This document shows, piece after piece, positions 41,369 through 49,532 of a DNA stretch of 61,137 nt (positions are counted from its first letter, which is position 1; each line of letters starts with the position of its first letter). Both the position numbers and the translations under genes were made by a program. The notes below the pieces were generated by a model. That model saw only the letters and a program-made list of their open reading frames with translations, searched no databases and was not told the origin of the DNA. This DNA comes from a virus: the IMG/VR virus record IMGVR_UViG_3300020732_000001, positions 1-61,137 of that record; one strand, given 5' to 3'.

Positions 41369-41799
41369 GCTAGAGCCTCCTCTTTCTGGGTGATGTAATA
41401 GCCGATTGTGTGCCCTTTTTTATTGCCTTCCCATTGGACTTCTAAGCCGATCGCTTCGGCGATTCTACGCATGGACTCAATCCCACAACCTCCATTTAAG
41501 TAAACTGAGCCATCTGGCTTAATGAATAAGCCGTAATAGTTGGGGTGATAAGTGCCCTTCACTACCTTATCAGGAGTAGAGCCGTAATCCTCTAAGGGGA
41601 GATCTCTAACAAGGGCTTGAAGTGCCTCTTGGTGTTCACACTCTAGATAGTCTCCAAATACTGTGCCGATCATGTCATAGCCTCCACCATTACATTTATA
41701 AGAGTGCCCAGATCGTGAGGAAAGTTTGCAAATGTTATAGCCGTAAGTGTCTCGACCTCTGGAGACTGACCAAGTGATTTTAAGATGATTGATTTTCAT
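41365..41799 (-). CDS. Hypothetical protein, first gene of the minus-strand operon (144 aa)
   Basis: MKINHLKITWSVSRGRDTYG ... GHSYKCNGGGYDMIGTVFGD ... LYLNGGCGIESMRRIAEAIG style blocks recur in many phage early regions, but I know no function. Starts 9 bp after AACTGCTAGGAG. Confidence 0.76.
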   Translation of the reverse strand: MKINHLKITWSVSRGRDTYGYNICKLSSRSGHSYKCNGGGYDMIGTVFGDYLECEHQEALQALVRDLPLEDYGSTPDKVVKGTYHPNYYGLFIKPDGSVYLNGGCGIESMRRIAEAIGLEVQWEGNKKGHTIGYYITQKEEALA

Positions 41800-41808
41800 G
41801 TTTTTAAA

Positions 41809-41820
41809 CTCCTAGCAGTT
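41809..41820 (-). promoter_or_regulatory. AACTGCTAGGAG leader of the minus-strand operon
   Basis: A full 12-base motif followed by TTTAAAAAC and the ATG at 41799. The leader sequence CTGCTAGGAGTTTAAAAA is also present at the 40886 copy. There is no structured hairpin block here, unlike the two downstream intra-operon copies. Confidence 0.78.
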
Positions 41821-41837
41821 GGTTAAAAATTGTGTCA

Positions 41838-41876
41838 TGTATTGACCTCTTGATTTTCTTCTAGTGGTGTATTGAC
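41838..41876. promoter_or_regulatory. Divergent control region with TGTATTGAC direct repeats
   Basis: TGTATTGAC occurs at 41838-41846 and 41868-41876, exactly 30 bp apart, close to three helical turns. The interval separates the leftward small-gene operon from the rightward terminase operon. No consensus minus-strand promoter is clear, so these may be sites for a phage activator or repressor. Confidence 0.45.
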
Positions 41877-41975
41877 TGTCAAGCGTTTTGATGTAAAAAA
41901 ACAAATTATTTTTGATCTGGGAAGTTAAGCCCAGGTGATAACTTTTGACCTGGTGAGTGAGGAGGTCGCAGATCG

Positions 41976-42005
41976 TTGCAATAAATAAAGAGAATGCCCT
42001 ATACT
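41976..42005 (+). promoter_or_regulatory. Sigma70-type promoter of the terminase operon
   Basis: TTGCAA (41976-41981), 18-bp spacer, TATACT (42000-42005); predicted start near 42012. It has the same 18-bp spacer and TATACT as the promoter at 33192. CTGGG/CCCAG and CCAGGT/ACCTGG inverted repeats lie at about 41917-41956 just upstream. Confidence 0.7.
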
Positions 42006-42034
42006 TGGGGTGTGAACATTCCGAGAATATACCT

Positions 42035-42955
42035 ATGAGAAAACTTACAAAAAAAGAAATTGCCGAAGGCATACAGGCTATGCCAATCGAAAGAATACTA
42101 ATGGGTGCTAATAGTCCTAAAGGAATCAAACTCACCAAGAGACAAAAGGAATTTGCAGAGCAAGTAGTAAAGACTGGTAATAAGACGGAGGCATACAGAA
42201 GGGCTTACACATCCAATGGGAAGAACACCACAGCATCACGCAATGCAAACACAGTTGCAAAAAATAGCAAAGTGCAGACATACATCACAGCCCTTGAAAC
42301 GGCTAAAGAAGTGGAGGAATATCTTCTACCCACTCAGTTGAGGACAATGGCAATTCAGAAACTCTCCTCAATGGCTCTCAATGACGAGTTACCACCAGCC
42401 CAGCAGTTGAAGGCTCTTGAGTTGGTCGGCAAGATGTCGGAGGTCTCTTTGTTCTCGCAGAGAGTCGAGCACATTCATTCAGTAGATAGCCAAACACTCA
42501 AGGCTCAGTTACTTACAGCCATCACAACGGCCATAACTAATAGCAAGAGCCTACAATCTAGAGTTAAAAGAACGGCTGAAAGTCTTTTGGCAGAGTTAAA
42601 CGGCTCTGATCTGGTAGAAATCGAAGGGGCAGGGACTGAAATTCTGACTCCAGAGCCTCCCACCACCCCCCACCACCCCAAAATTGAATTAGCATTGGCT
42701 GAGCCTTTGCATAGTATTCCCCACAATGAATCACCAACTATTGACAGTCAAGAAATAGTAACCAATAACGATACTAGGGTAAACCCTGACATGTCTAACA
42801 ATGTTACACATCTAGGGGAAAACCCTAATATGTCGAACAATGTTATACATGTAGGTATAAACCCTAATGGGGAGTGGGTAACAAAAATGGAGTGGGTTGA
42901 GAGTAACAATGTTATAGAAACACCCCCCATCACAAATTGGATTGAAAAAGGGTAG
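42035..42955 (+). CDS. terS: Small terminase subunit (TerS-like)
   Basis: ATG 42035 gives 306 residues; the longer frame from 41957 crosses the promoter. The N-terminal helix-turn-helix block (TKRQKEFAEQVVKTGNKTEA-type, with AYRRAYTS) and the following helical region match Terminase_2-like small subunits, which bind the packaging site. The C-terminal third is low complexity, with a 13-residue repeat (NPDMSNNVTHLGE, NPNMSNNVIHVGI). The large terminase lies shortly downstream. Confidence 0.8.
   Translation: MRKLTKKEIAEGIQAMPIERILMGANSPKGIKLTKRQKEFAEQVVKTGNKTEAYRRAYTSNGKNTTASRNANTVAKNSKVQTYITALETAKEVEEYLLPTQLRTMAIQKLSSMALNDELPPAQQLKALELVGKMSEVSLFSQRVEHIHSVDSQTLKAQLLTAITTAITNSKSLQSRVKRTAESLLAELNGSDLVEIEGAGTEILTPEPPTTPHHPKIELALAEPLHSIPHNESPTIDSQEIVTNNDTRVNPDMSNNVTHLGENPNMSNNVIHVGINPNGEWVTKMEWVESNNVIETPPITNWIEKG
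42776..42914 (+). repeat. 39-bp tandem repeats with TAACAATGTTA palindromes (candidate pac site)
   Basis: Units starting AACCCT at 42782, 42821 and 42860 repeat every 39 bp. Each of the first two holds an AACAATGTTA half-palindrome (42796-42806, 42835-42845), with a third at 42904-42914. The location inside the small-terminase gene is where P22-type phages place their packaging site. Confidence 0.5.
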
Positions 42956-42966
42956 GGGGGTATATT

Positions 42967-43146
42967 TTGGAAAATTACGAAGAATGGAAGAAAAGAATTG
43001 ATATAGAGGTGGCTACCTTAGATCAAACAATTGCGATATTAAAAACATTAAGAGATGCAACGGCTTTAAGTTCTTTTCCATGTAGCAGTATAAATAGATT
43101 TAGGATTGCTAAGAAACAACCGAATGAGGATAAAAATGACTTTTGA
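42967..43146 (+). CDS. Small helical protein, TTG start (59 aa)
   Basis: TTG at 42967 follows a GGGGGG-rich site. The product opens MENYEEWKKRIDIEVATLDQ, a heptad helix, and overlaps the next gene by 11 bp. The start codon is uncertain. It could be a terminase accessory. Confidence 0.5.
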   Translation: MENYEEWKKRIDIEVATLDQTIAILKTLRDATALSSFPCSSINRFRIAKKQPNEDKNDF

Positions 43147-43285
43147 TGATGTTGAACAGTATCTACAGTATTTAGCTATTCATGATAGGAGAAGGTTAAT
43201 GGTACTGATGGATAGGTTAAAGCATACGCTGATGCATGACGCTGCTTGGGAGGCTGCACAAGAATTAATTAGGAGAGTAAAGTGA
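43136..43285 (+). CDS. Small helical protein (49 aa)
   Basis: MTFDDVEQYLQYLAIHDRRR ... EAAQELIRRVK; overlaps both neighbours. Arg-rich helical. Not recognised. Confidence 0.6.
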   Translation: MTFDDVEQYLQYLAIHDRRRLMVLMDRLKHTLMHDAAWEAAQELIRRVK

Positions 43286-43509
43286 CGAAGGCACAAAAGG
43301 AAATATTTCATGTAATTGAAGCTTATTGGAATAACTTTGGCTTTGGTCCTACGGTGGATGATGTAATGTTTATGACTGGCGATAAAGGGCGTGGTAATAC
43401 GCATCGCAAAATGAAAATGTTAATAAAAATAGGGGTTTGTAAAGGAGACTTAAAGTATGCTCGTAGCATTCGCCCTGCGTATATTAAACTTAGGAATTTA
43501 AATGGATGA
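43282..43509 (+). CDS. LexA-like winged-helix DNA-binding protein, GTG start
   Basis: 75 residues from GTG 43282 (GTGA overlap). TKAQKEIFHVIEAYWNNFGFGPTVDDV... is the LexA N-terminal winged-helix pattern; no protease domain follows. A candidate regulator of late genes or packaging-site binder. Overlaps the large terminase by 8 bp. Confidence 0.75.
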   Translation: MTKAQKEIFHVIEAYWNNFGFGPTVDDVMFMTGDKGRGNTHRKMKMLIKIGVCKGDLKYARSIRPAYIKLRNLNG

Positions 43510-45004
43510 AGAAATAAAAAGGCTGTTAGATATTCTTGAGCTTCTTCCAGATGAAGAGAAGGCTCCGATTGTTCCAATAGCAAATGCTTATTTAGCTTCG
43601 TTGACGAAGGAACAAGGTGAGATTGACTTTATGAGTTTTGTACAGACGATGTGGCCAGGGTTTATACATGGCGAACATCATGCTTTGATGGCAGCTAAAT
43701 TTGAGGAGATTGCTAGTGGAAAAATTAAACGACTTATTATCAATATGCCTCCTCGGCATACTAAGTCTGAATTTGCTTCTTACCTGTTACCTGCTTGGTA
43801 TTTGGGTAAATTCCCCAATAAGAAAATTATTCAATGCTCGAACACGGCAGAACTAGCCGTAGGATTTGGTAGGAAGGTGAGGAACTTAGTTGATGGAGAA
43901 AATTATGGAAAAGTATTTCCCAATGTATCTCTTCGGTCGGATAGTAAAGCTGCTGGTCGTTGGTCCACCAATGCTAATGGTGAGTATTTTGCTATTGGTG
44001 TTGGTGGTACTGTTACTGGTAAGGGAGCTGATTTACTCATTATCGATGATCCTCATTCAGAACAGGAAGCTGCGTTGGCAGCAGGAGATCCTTCGGTTTT
44101 TGATAAGGTTTACGAGTGGTATACGTCAGGTCCACGTCAGCGTTTACAACCTGGTGGTTCGATTGTTGTAGTGATGACTCGCTGGTCAAAAAGAGATTTG
44201 ACTGGCAAAATTTGTCAGGCGATGATTGACCGAGATGGTGATGAATGGGAAATTATCAGCCTTCCAGCAATTAAGCGAAATGAAAAACCATTATGGCCAG
44301 AGTTCTGGAGTTACGATGAACTGTGTAAGCTACGGATTGAATTACCTTTATCCAAGTGGCAAGCTCAGTATCAGCAGGATCCAACAAGTGAAGAAGGTGC
44401 GATTGTTAAAAGAGAGTGGTGGCAAGTGTGGGAAAAGGAGACACCACCTCCATGTCACTATATAATCCAGTCATGGGATACGGCATTTACGAAAAGTGAG
44501 CGAGCCGACTATTCAGCCTGTACAACTTGGGGAGTATTTTATTTAAATGAAAACGAGCAAGACCCACATATTATTTTATTGGATGCACTTAAAGAGCGTA
44601 TGGAGTTCCCCACTCTTAAAGAAAGAGCCTACGAAATGTACAAGGATTGGCAACCTGACAGCTTTATTGTTGAAGCGAAAGCGTCTGGTGCTCCCCTTAT
44701 ATTTGAGCTTAGACGAATGGGAATACCTGTTCAAGAGTTTACACCGACTAGGGGAAACGATAAAATATCTAGGGTTAATAGCGTATCAGATTTGTTTGCT
44801 AGTGGTAAGGTATGGGCACCAAGAAAAAGATGGGCTGAAGAAGTCGTAGAAGAGCTGGCAGCATTTCCAAACTCAGATCACGATGACTTGGTAGACTCAA
44901 CCACACAAGCTTTGTTAAGATTCAGAAGAGGTGGATTTATCACTTTACAAAGTGATGAGCCAGATGAGCCTAAAGAATTTAGGCGTAAACGTGCATATTA
45001 TTAA
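43502..45004 (+). CDS. terL: Terminase large subunit
   Basis: A 500-residue motor: Walker A-type MPPRHTKS (~82-89), Walker B LLIIDDPH (~177-184), a coupling-type VVMTRWS segment, and an RNase H-like nuclease domain beginning SWDTAFTKSERADYS (~324). It translocates genomic DNA into the procapsid and cuts it. It is the anchor for calling the direction of the structural module. The portal starts 8 bp downstream. Confidence 0.97.
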   Translation: MDEEIKRLLDILELLPDEEKAPIVPIANAYLASLTKEQGEIDFMSFVQTMWPGFIHGEHHALMAAKFEEIASGKIKRLIINMPPRHTKSEFASYLLPAWYLGKFPNKKIIQCSNTAELAVGFGRKVRNLVDGENYGKVFPNVSLRSDSKAAGRWSTNANGEYFAIGVGGTVTGKGADLLIIDDPHSEQEAALAAGDPSVFDKVYEWYTSGPRQRLQPGGSIVVVMTRWSKRDLTGKICQAMIDRDGDEWEIISLPAIKRNEKPLWPEFWSYDELCKLRIELPLSKWQAQYQQDPTSEEGAIVKREWWQVWEKETPPPCHYIIQSWDTAFTKSERADYSACTTWGVFYLNENEQDPHIILLDALKERMEFPTLKERAYEMYKDWQPDSFIVEAKASGAPLIFELRRMGIPVQEFTPTRGNDKISRVNSVSDLFASGKVWAPRKRWAEEVVEELAAFPNSDHDDLVDSTTQALLRFRRGGFITLQSDEPDEPKEFRRKRAYY

Positions 45005-45012
45005 GGATTCAT

Positions 45013-47529
45013 ATGTCAATAGATAAAGCCCTGTATCAAGCCCCACAAGGTTTAGCAGCCATCGATGGACCAGATGTTGAAATTGAGATTGTCGATCCAG
45101 AAGAAGTAGACATCAAAATGGATGGCGTAGAAGTCCAACTCGGTGGTGAGTCTATTGAAGACTTTGACGCTAATTTGGCGGAATATGTTCCTGAATCGGT
45201 CTTAACGCAAATCGCTGGTGATCTCATGGGAGATTTTCAGTCCGACATTGATTCTCGTAAAGACTGGATACAGACTTATGTGGATGGTTTAGAGTTACTT
45301 GGACTCAAGATTGAAGAACGCTCAGAGCCGTGGGAAGGTGCTTGTGGAGTTTACCATCCTGTTTTGGCAGAAGCGGTGATTAAGTTTCAGTCAGAGACCA
45401 TTATGGAAACTTTTCCAGCAAGTGGTCCTGTTAAGGGTGAGATAGTCGGTAAAGAAACCCAAGACAAAAAAGATGCAATGGGTAGAGTGGTAGAAGATAT
45501 GAACCATCAGCTAGTGGATGTGATGCAAGAATATCGCCCAGAACATGAACGTATGCTTTGGGGAGTAGGACTTTCAGGTAATGGATTTAAGAAAGTCTAT
45601 GTTGATCCAACGCTAGATCGTCAGGTTTCGATGTATATTCCAGCAGAAGACTTAGTTGTTCCGTATGGTGCGAGTAGTCTTGAGGCGGCTGAAAGAATTA
45701 CCCATGTGATGCGTAAGACTGAAAGTGAGATGAATCACTTGATTTATGCAGGATTTTACAGAGATATTAGTTTAGGAACACCAGATAACATTCTGGATGA
45801 AGTAGAAAAGAAGATAGCAGAAAAGTTAGGGTTTAGAGCAACAACGGATGACCGTTTTAAGATCTTAGAAATGCATGTGCATTTAGATTTACCTGGCTTT
45901 GAACATAAAGATAAGGCAGGAGCTGAAACTGGAATCGCTCTTCCGTATGTTGTAACGATTGAAAAAGCCAATGGAATGATATTGGCAATTCGTAGAAACT
46001 GGAGAGAAGATGACAAGACACACCAAAAAAGACAACATTTTGTTCATTATGGTTATATTCCTGGTTTTGGTTTTTACCACTTTGGGCTTATACACCTTAT
46101 TGGGGCTTTTGCCAAATCTGGAACTTCTATTTTAAGACAGTTAGTTGATGCAGGATCCTTGTCTAATCTTCCAGGAGGCTTTAAAACTCGTGGATTACGA
46201 GTCAAAGGCGATGATACACCGATAGCTCCAGGCGAATTTAGAGACGTAGATGTACCATCTGGCACGATGAAAGACAACATTATGCCGTTGCCGTACAAAG
46301 AACCAAGCCAAACATTGATGGCATTGCTCAATCAGATCGTGGAAGAGGGTAGAAGGTTTGCTTCTAGTGGCGATTTGAAGGCAAGTGACATGAGTAGCCA
46401 GTCACCAGTCGGTACAACGCTGGCAATTTTGGAAAGAACCTTGAAAGTCATGAGTGCGATACAAGCTCGTATCCACTATTCAATGAAACAAGAGTTCAAA
46501 TTACTTAAAGAGATTATTGCTGACTACGCTCCAGAGGATTATTCCTTTGAACCTGATACTGGAGACCGTAAAGCTCGTAGATCTGACTATGAAATGGTCA
46601 ATATTATCCCTGTAAGCGACCCTAATGCGGCTACTATGAGCCAAAAAGTGGTGCAATATCAGGCAGTTTTACAGCTTTCACAGACTGCACCCCAGCTTTA
46701 TAACTTACCTTATCTACATAGACAGATGTTAGAAGTGATTGGGATAAAAAATGCAGAAAAATTGGTGCCAATGCAAGAAGATATGAAGCCAACGGACCCT
46801 ATTACGGAGAATATGAACGCTTTAAAGAATAAACCACTCAAGGCTTTCATGTATCAAGACCATCAAGCTCATATTCAAATCCACATGGCTGCATTAAATG
46901 ATCCAAAAATCAAACAAGTCATTGGTCAAAACCCACAAGCACCACAAATTATGCAAGCTTTACAGTCACATATTACCGAGCATGTGGGAATGGAGTATAT
47001 GAGACAGATGCAAGAGCAAATGGGTATCCAAATTCCTTATTCTGATAATGAAGATGATGATATTAAGTTAACACCAGAACAAGAAATGCAGATTACTCGC
47101 ATGGCTGTACCAGCTGCACAGAATATTCTAGGTCAAAATAAAACTGCTCAAGCTGCACAACAAGCTCAACAAGCTGCACAAGATCCAATTATCCAGATGC
47201 AGATGAAAGAATTACAGTTAAAGGCACAAGAAATTGATATTAAGCAGAAGAAGATGCAAATTGATGCGGCTAAAGGTGCTGATCAGATTGAAATTGAAAA
47301 AATGCGTATTGCAGCCCAAAAAGAAATTGCTGGTATGCAGATTGGAGCTAAAACAAGATCTGATAGAGAGTCTTTAGAAGCCAAACAACAGTTAGAAGGT
47401 ATGAAGTTAGGTCATCAAATTGGTAATGCAAAAGCCCAAATGAATCAACAACGCCAAAGTCAAAAACTTCAGGTAACAGCTGATTTATATAAAAACGCTA
47501 AACAACTTAAAAAAAAGGAAATTAAATGA
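45013..47529 (+). CDS. Portal protein (large P22-type)
   Basis: 838 residues with an acidic N-terminus, then ERSEPWEGACGVYHPVLAEA, HVMRKTESEMNHLIYAGFYR, PGFGFYHFGLIHLIGAFAKS (the tunnel-helix region) and a long Gln/Lys/Ala helical C-terminus like the P22 portal barrel. It forms the dodecameric DNA gate and receives the terminase. Length is above average but normal for barrel-bearing portals. Confidence 0.92.
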   Translation: MSIDKALYQAPQGLAAIDGPDVEIEIVDPEEVDIKMDGVEVQLGGESIEDFDANLAEYVPESVLTQIAGDLMGDFQSDIDSRKDWIQTYVDGLELLGLKIEERSEPWEGACGVYHPVLAEAVIKFQSETIMETFPASGPVKGEIVGKETQDKKDAMGRVVEDMNHQLVDVMQEYRPEHERMLWGVGLSGNGFKKVYVDPTLDRQVSMYIPAEDLVVPYGASSLEAAERITHVMRKTESEMNHLIYAGFYRDISLGTPDNILDEVEKKIAEKLGFRATTDDRFKILEMHVHLDLPGFEHKDKAGAETGIALPYVVTIEKANGMILAIRRNWREDDKTHQKRQHFVHYGYIPGFGFYHFGLIHLIGAFAKSGTSILRQLVDAGSLSNLPGGFKTRGLRVKGDDTPIAPGEFRDVDVPSGTMKDNIMPLPYKEPSQTLMALLNQIVEEGRRFASSGDLKASDMSSQSPVGTTLAILERTLKVMSAIQARIHYSMKQEFKLLKEIIADYAPEDYSFEPDTGDRKARRSDYEMVNIIPVSDPNAATMSQKVVQYQAVLQLSQTAPQLYNLPYLHRQMLEVIGIKNAEKLVPMQEDMKPTDPITENMNALKNKPLKAFMYQDHQAHIQIHMAALNDPKIKQVIGQNPQAPQIMQALQSHITEHVGMEYMRQMQEQMGIQIPYSDNEDDDIKLTPEQEMQITRMAVPAAQNILGQNKTAQAAQQAQQAAQDPIIQMQMKELQLKAQEIDIKQKKMQIDAAKGADQIEIEKMRIAAQKEIAGMQIGAKTRSDRESLEAKQQLEGMKLGHQIGNAKAQMNQQRQSQKLQVTADLYKNAKQLKKKEIK

Positions 47530-47720
47530 AAGAAAAAATACTAGATCATCTTCTCAAACAGATTGATGACAAAGTAAAGATTCTTGAAGAGGCTCTGGGA
47601 ATCGGTGAAGCCAAAGACTATGCCGATTACCAAAGAATGTGTGGTGAGATACATGGTCTGCTCACGATGCGTAGAAATATCATAGACCTTAAATCAAGAC
47701 TGGAGAATTTCGATGAGTAA
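47526..47720 (+). CDS. Small helical protein (64 aa)
   Basis: MKEKILDHLLKQIDDKVKIL ... EIHGLLTMRRNIIDLKSRLE. Fully helical, ATGA overlap with portal. Similar small proteins sit behind portal genes in related podoviruses; role unknown. Confidence 0.76.
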   Translation: MKEKILDHLLKQIDDKVKILEEALGIGEAKDYADYQRMCGEIHGLLTMRRNIIDLKSRLENFDE

Positions 47721-48123
47721 AATCCTAATCGGCTCAAACACCGATGATGTGAACGCAACAACAACCCTGCCTCAAACAGCAGAAGAAAAAGCAAAGCAGT
47801 TACCTGAACCAATGGGTTATCGCATGTTGGTAGCAATACCAGATGCAGAAAAAGAACATAGTGGTGGAATTCTAAAAGCAGACCAAACTCTGCACATGGA
47901 AGAAGTTTTATCTACTGTATTCTTTGTTTTAAAAATGGGACCTGATTGTTATCAAGATGAGAAGCGTTTCCCAAATGGTCCGTGGTGTAAAGTCGGTGAC
48001 TTTGTTCTAGCCAGACCCAATACTGGCACTCGCCTAAAGATTCATGGCAGAGAATTCCGATTAATCAATGATGATTCTGTCGAGGCAGTAGTGGATGATC
48101 CTCGTGGAATTACAAGAGCTTAA
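47713..48123 (+). CDS. GroES-like co-chaperonin
   Basis: 136 residues with an unstructured ~30-residue N-terminus. The Cpn10 fold follows: PEPMGYRMLVAIPDAEKEHS, a mobile-loop-like segment, CKVGDFVLARPNTGTRLKIH and EFRLINDDSVEAVVD. Phage GroES analogues (T4 gp31) let the host GroEL fold the capsid protein. The position just before scaffold and capsid genes supports this. Confidence 0.82.
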   Translation: MSKILIGSNTDDVNATTTLPQTAEEKAKQLPEPMGYRMLVAIPDAEKEHSGGILKADQTLHMEEVLSTVFFVLKMGPDCYQDEKRFPNGPWCKVGDFVLARPNTGTRLKIHGREFRLINDDSVEAVVDDPRGITRA

Positions 48124-48133
48124 GGAGAACACA

Positions 48134-49072
48134 ATGGCTGAATTTGAAAAACAAGATTTTTCGTTTTTAAGTGAAGATATTGAAGATGAAAAAGTTGAAA
48201 TCGAAGTTGTCGATGATACTCCAGAGGAAGATCGGATTAATGCTGCACCGATGCCAAAGGAAATTGTTGATGAGTTTGAAGCTGACGATTTAGAGTCTTA
48301 CTCTAAAGAAGCTAAACAACGCATTCTTCAAGCAAAAAAACTGTTAAATGACGAGCGTAGGGCTAAAGAAGCAGCTCTCAGAGAAAACGAAGAAGCTATT
48401 CGTCTTGCTAATACCATTATTAATGAGAATAAGATTTTAAAAAGTCGACTTTCTGATGGTGAAAAAGTCTATGTTAATACGGCTAAAGAGAAGTTAGCCT
48501 CTGACTTAGATAAGGCAAGAAGAGAATATAAAGAAGCGTATGACTCTGGTGATGCTGAAAGATTGGTCGAAGCTCAAGAGCGATTAACAGAAGTGCAGTT
48601 TAAAGCTCAAGAGATGGAAAGATATCGCCCACAATACGATGAAAATGCTTTACAATCATCTGTAAATGAGGTACAAATACCTCAAGAGCAGGACCAACCT
48701 GCACGACTGGACTCAAAAACCCAAGCGTGGCTTGACAAAAACAAGTGGTATGGTACTGACGATGATATGAGTTTTCTCGCTATGGGCATACATAAGCGAC
48801 TAGAAAGGGAAGGGGCCCCACTAGGCTCCGATTACTACTGGTCTACTATTGATGCAGAAATGAGAAAACGATTCCCTGAAAAGTTTGGGGAAGTAGAGAC
48901 CAAAACCTTTACAACAACTCGCAAAAGCACGGTAGTTGCACCAGCAACGAGATCTACCTCTTCAAAAAAGATTACTTTAAATACTCGACAACTGGATCTG
49001 TGTAAGAAATTAAAAATTTCACCAGAGCAATATTTTAATGCATATGTAAAATCGGAGTCCCAAAATGGCTGA
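48134..49072 (+). CDS. Scaffolding-like protein
   Basis: ATG 48134 with AAGGAG gives 312 residues. The N-terminus is very acidic (DIEDEKVEIEVVDDTPEEDR) and the middle is a long charged coiled coil (~50-170). A conserved C-terminal part, AWLDKNKWYGTDDDMSFLAM and LNTRQLDLCKKLKISPEQYF, follows. The composition and place before the capsid gene fit a scaffolding protein; no protease is fused to it. Confidence 0.8.
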   Translation: MAEFEKQDFSFLSEDIEDEKVEIEVVDDTPEEDRINAAPMPKEIVDEFEADDLESYSKEAKQRILQAKKLLNDERRAKEAALRENEEAIRLANTIINENKILKSRLSDGEKVYVNTAKEKLASDLDKARREYKEAYDSGDAERLVEAQERLTEVQFKAQEMERYRPQYDENALQSSVNEVQIPQEQDQPARLDSKTQAWLDKNKWYGTDDDMSFLAMGIHKRLEREGAPLGSDYYWSTIDAEMRKRFPEKFGEVETKTFTTTRKSTVVAPATRSTSSKKITLNTRQLDLCKKLKISPEQYFNAYVKSESQNG

Positions 49073-49517
49073 ACAAAATCGTAATAACCGTGAAATAGAA
49101 ACTAGACAACAAACTGTGAGACCAATGGCTTGGAGACCTCCAGAGTTGTTACCTGAACCAGACAAGCAAGCAGGATTTGCTTATCGCTGGGTTAGGGTTT
49201 CGATGCTTAACAACGCTGACCCTCGTAATCTCTCTTCAAAACTGAGAGAAGGCTGGGAACCAGTCAGAGCGGAAGAGCAACCGAAATATGGCATGTTAAC
49301 TGATCCTGATAGTCGATACAAAGACAATATTGAGATTGGTGGTTTATTACTCTGCAAGATACCTGAAGAGTTTGTACAGGCGAGATTTGATTATGAGGCA
49401 AATCAAACCCAGGCGAATGCAGATGCAGTAGATAATAGTTTTTTAAGGCAAAGCGACTCTCGTATGCCTCTGTTCCAAGAACGGAAGTCTACGGTTAGTT
49501 TTGGAAATCGTTCATAA
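49065..49517 (+). CDS. Virion-associated protein, unknown (150 aa)
   Basis: Overlaps the scaffold gene by 8 bp. PMAWRPPELLPEPDKQAGFA, YRWVRVSML, GWEPVRAEEQP, EIGGLLLCKIPEEF are blocks repeated in podovirus genomes between scaffold and capsid. Probably a minor head component. Confidence 0.76.
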   Translation: MAEQNRNNREIETRQQTVRPMAWRPPELLPEPDKQAGFAYRWVRVSMLNNADPRNLSSKLREGWEPVRAEEQPKYGMLTDPDSRYKDNIEIGGLLLCKIPEEFVQARFDYEANQTQANADAVDNSFLRQSDSRMPLFQERKSTVSFGNRS

Positions 49518-49532
49518 TTTTAGGAGAATTAT

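Noticed and set aside
43890-44849. Alternate plus-strand frames (43890, 44226, 44547)
   Set aside because: All are frame-shifted shadows of the large terminase gene, with no supporting starts.
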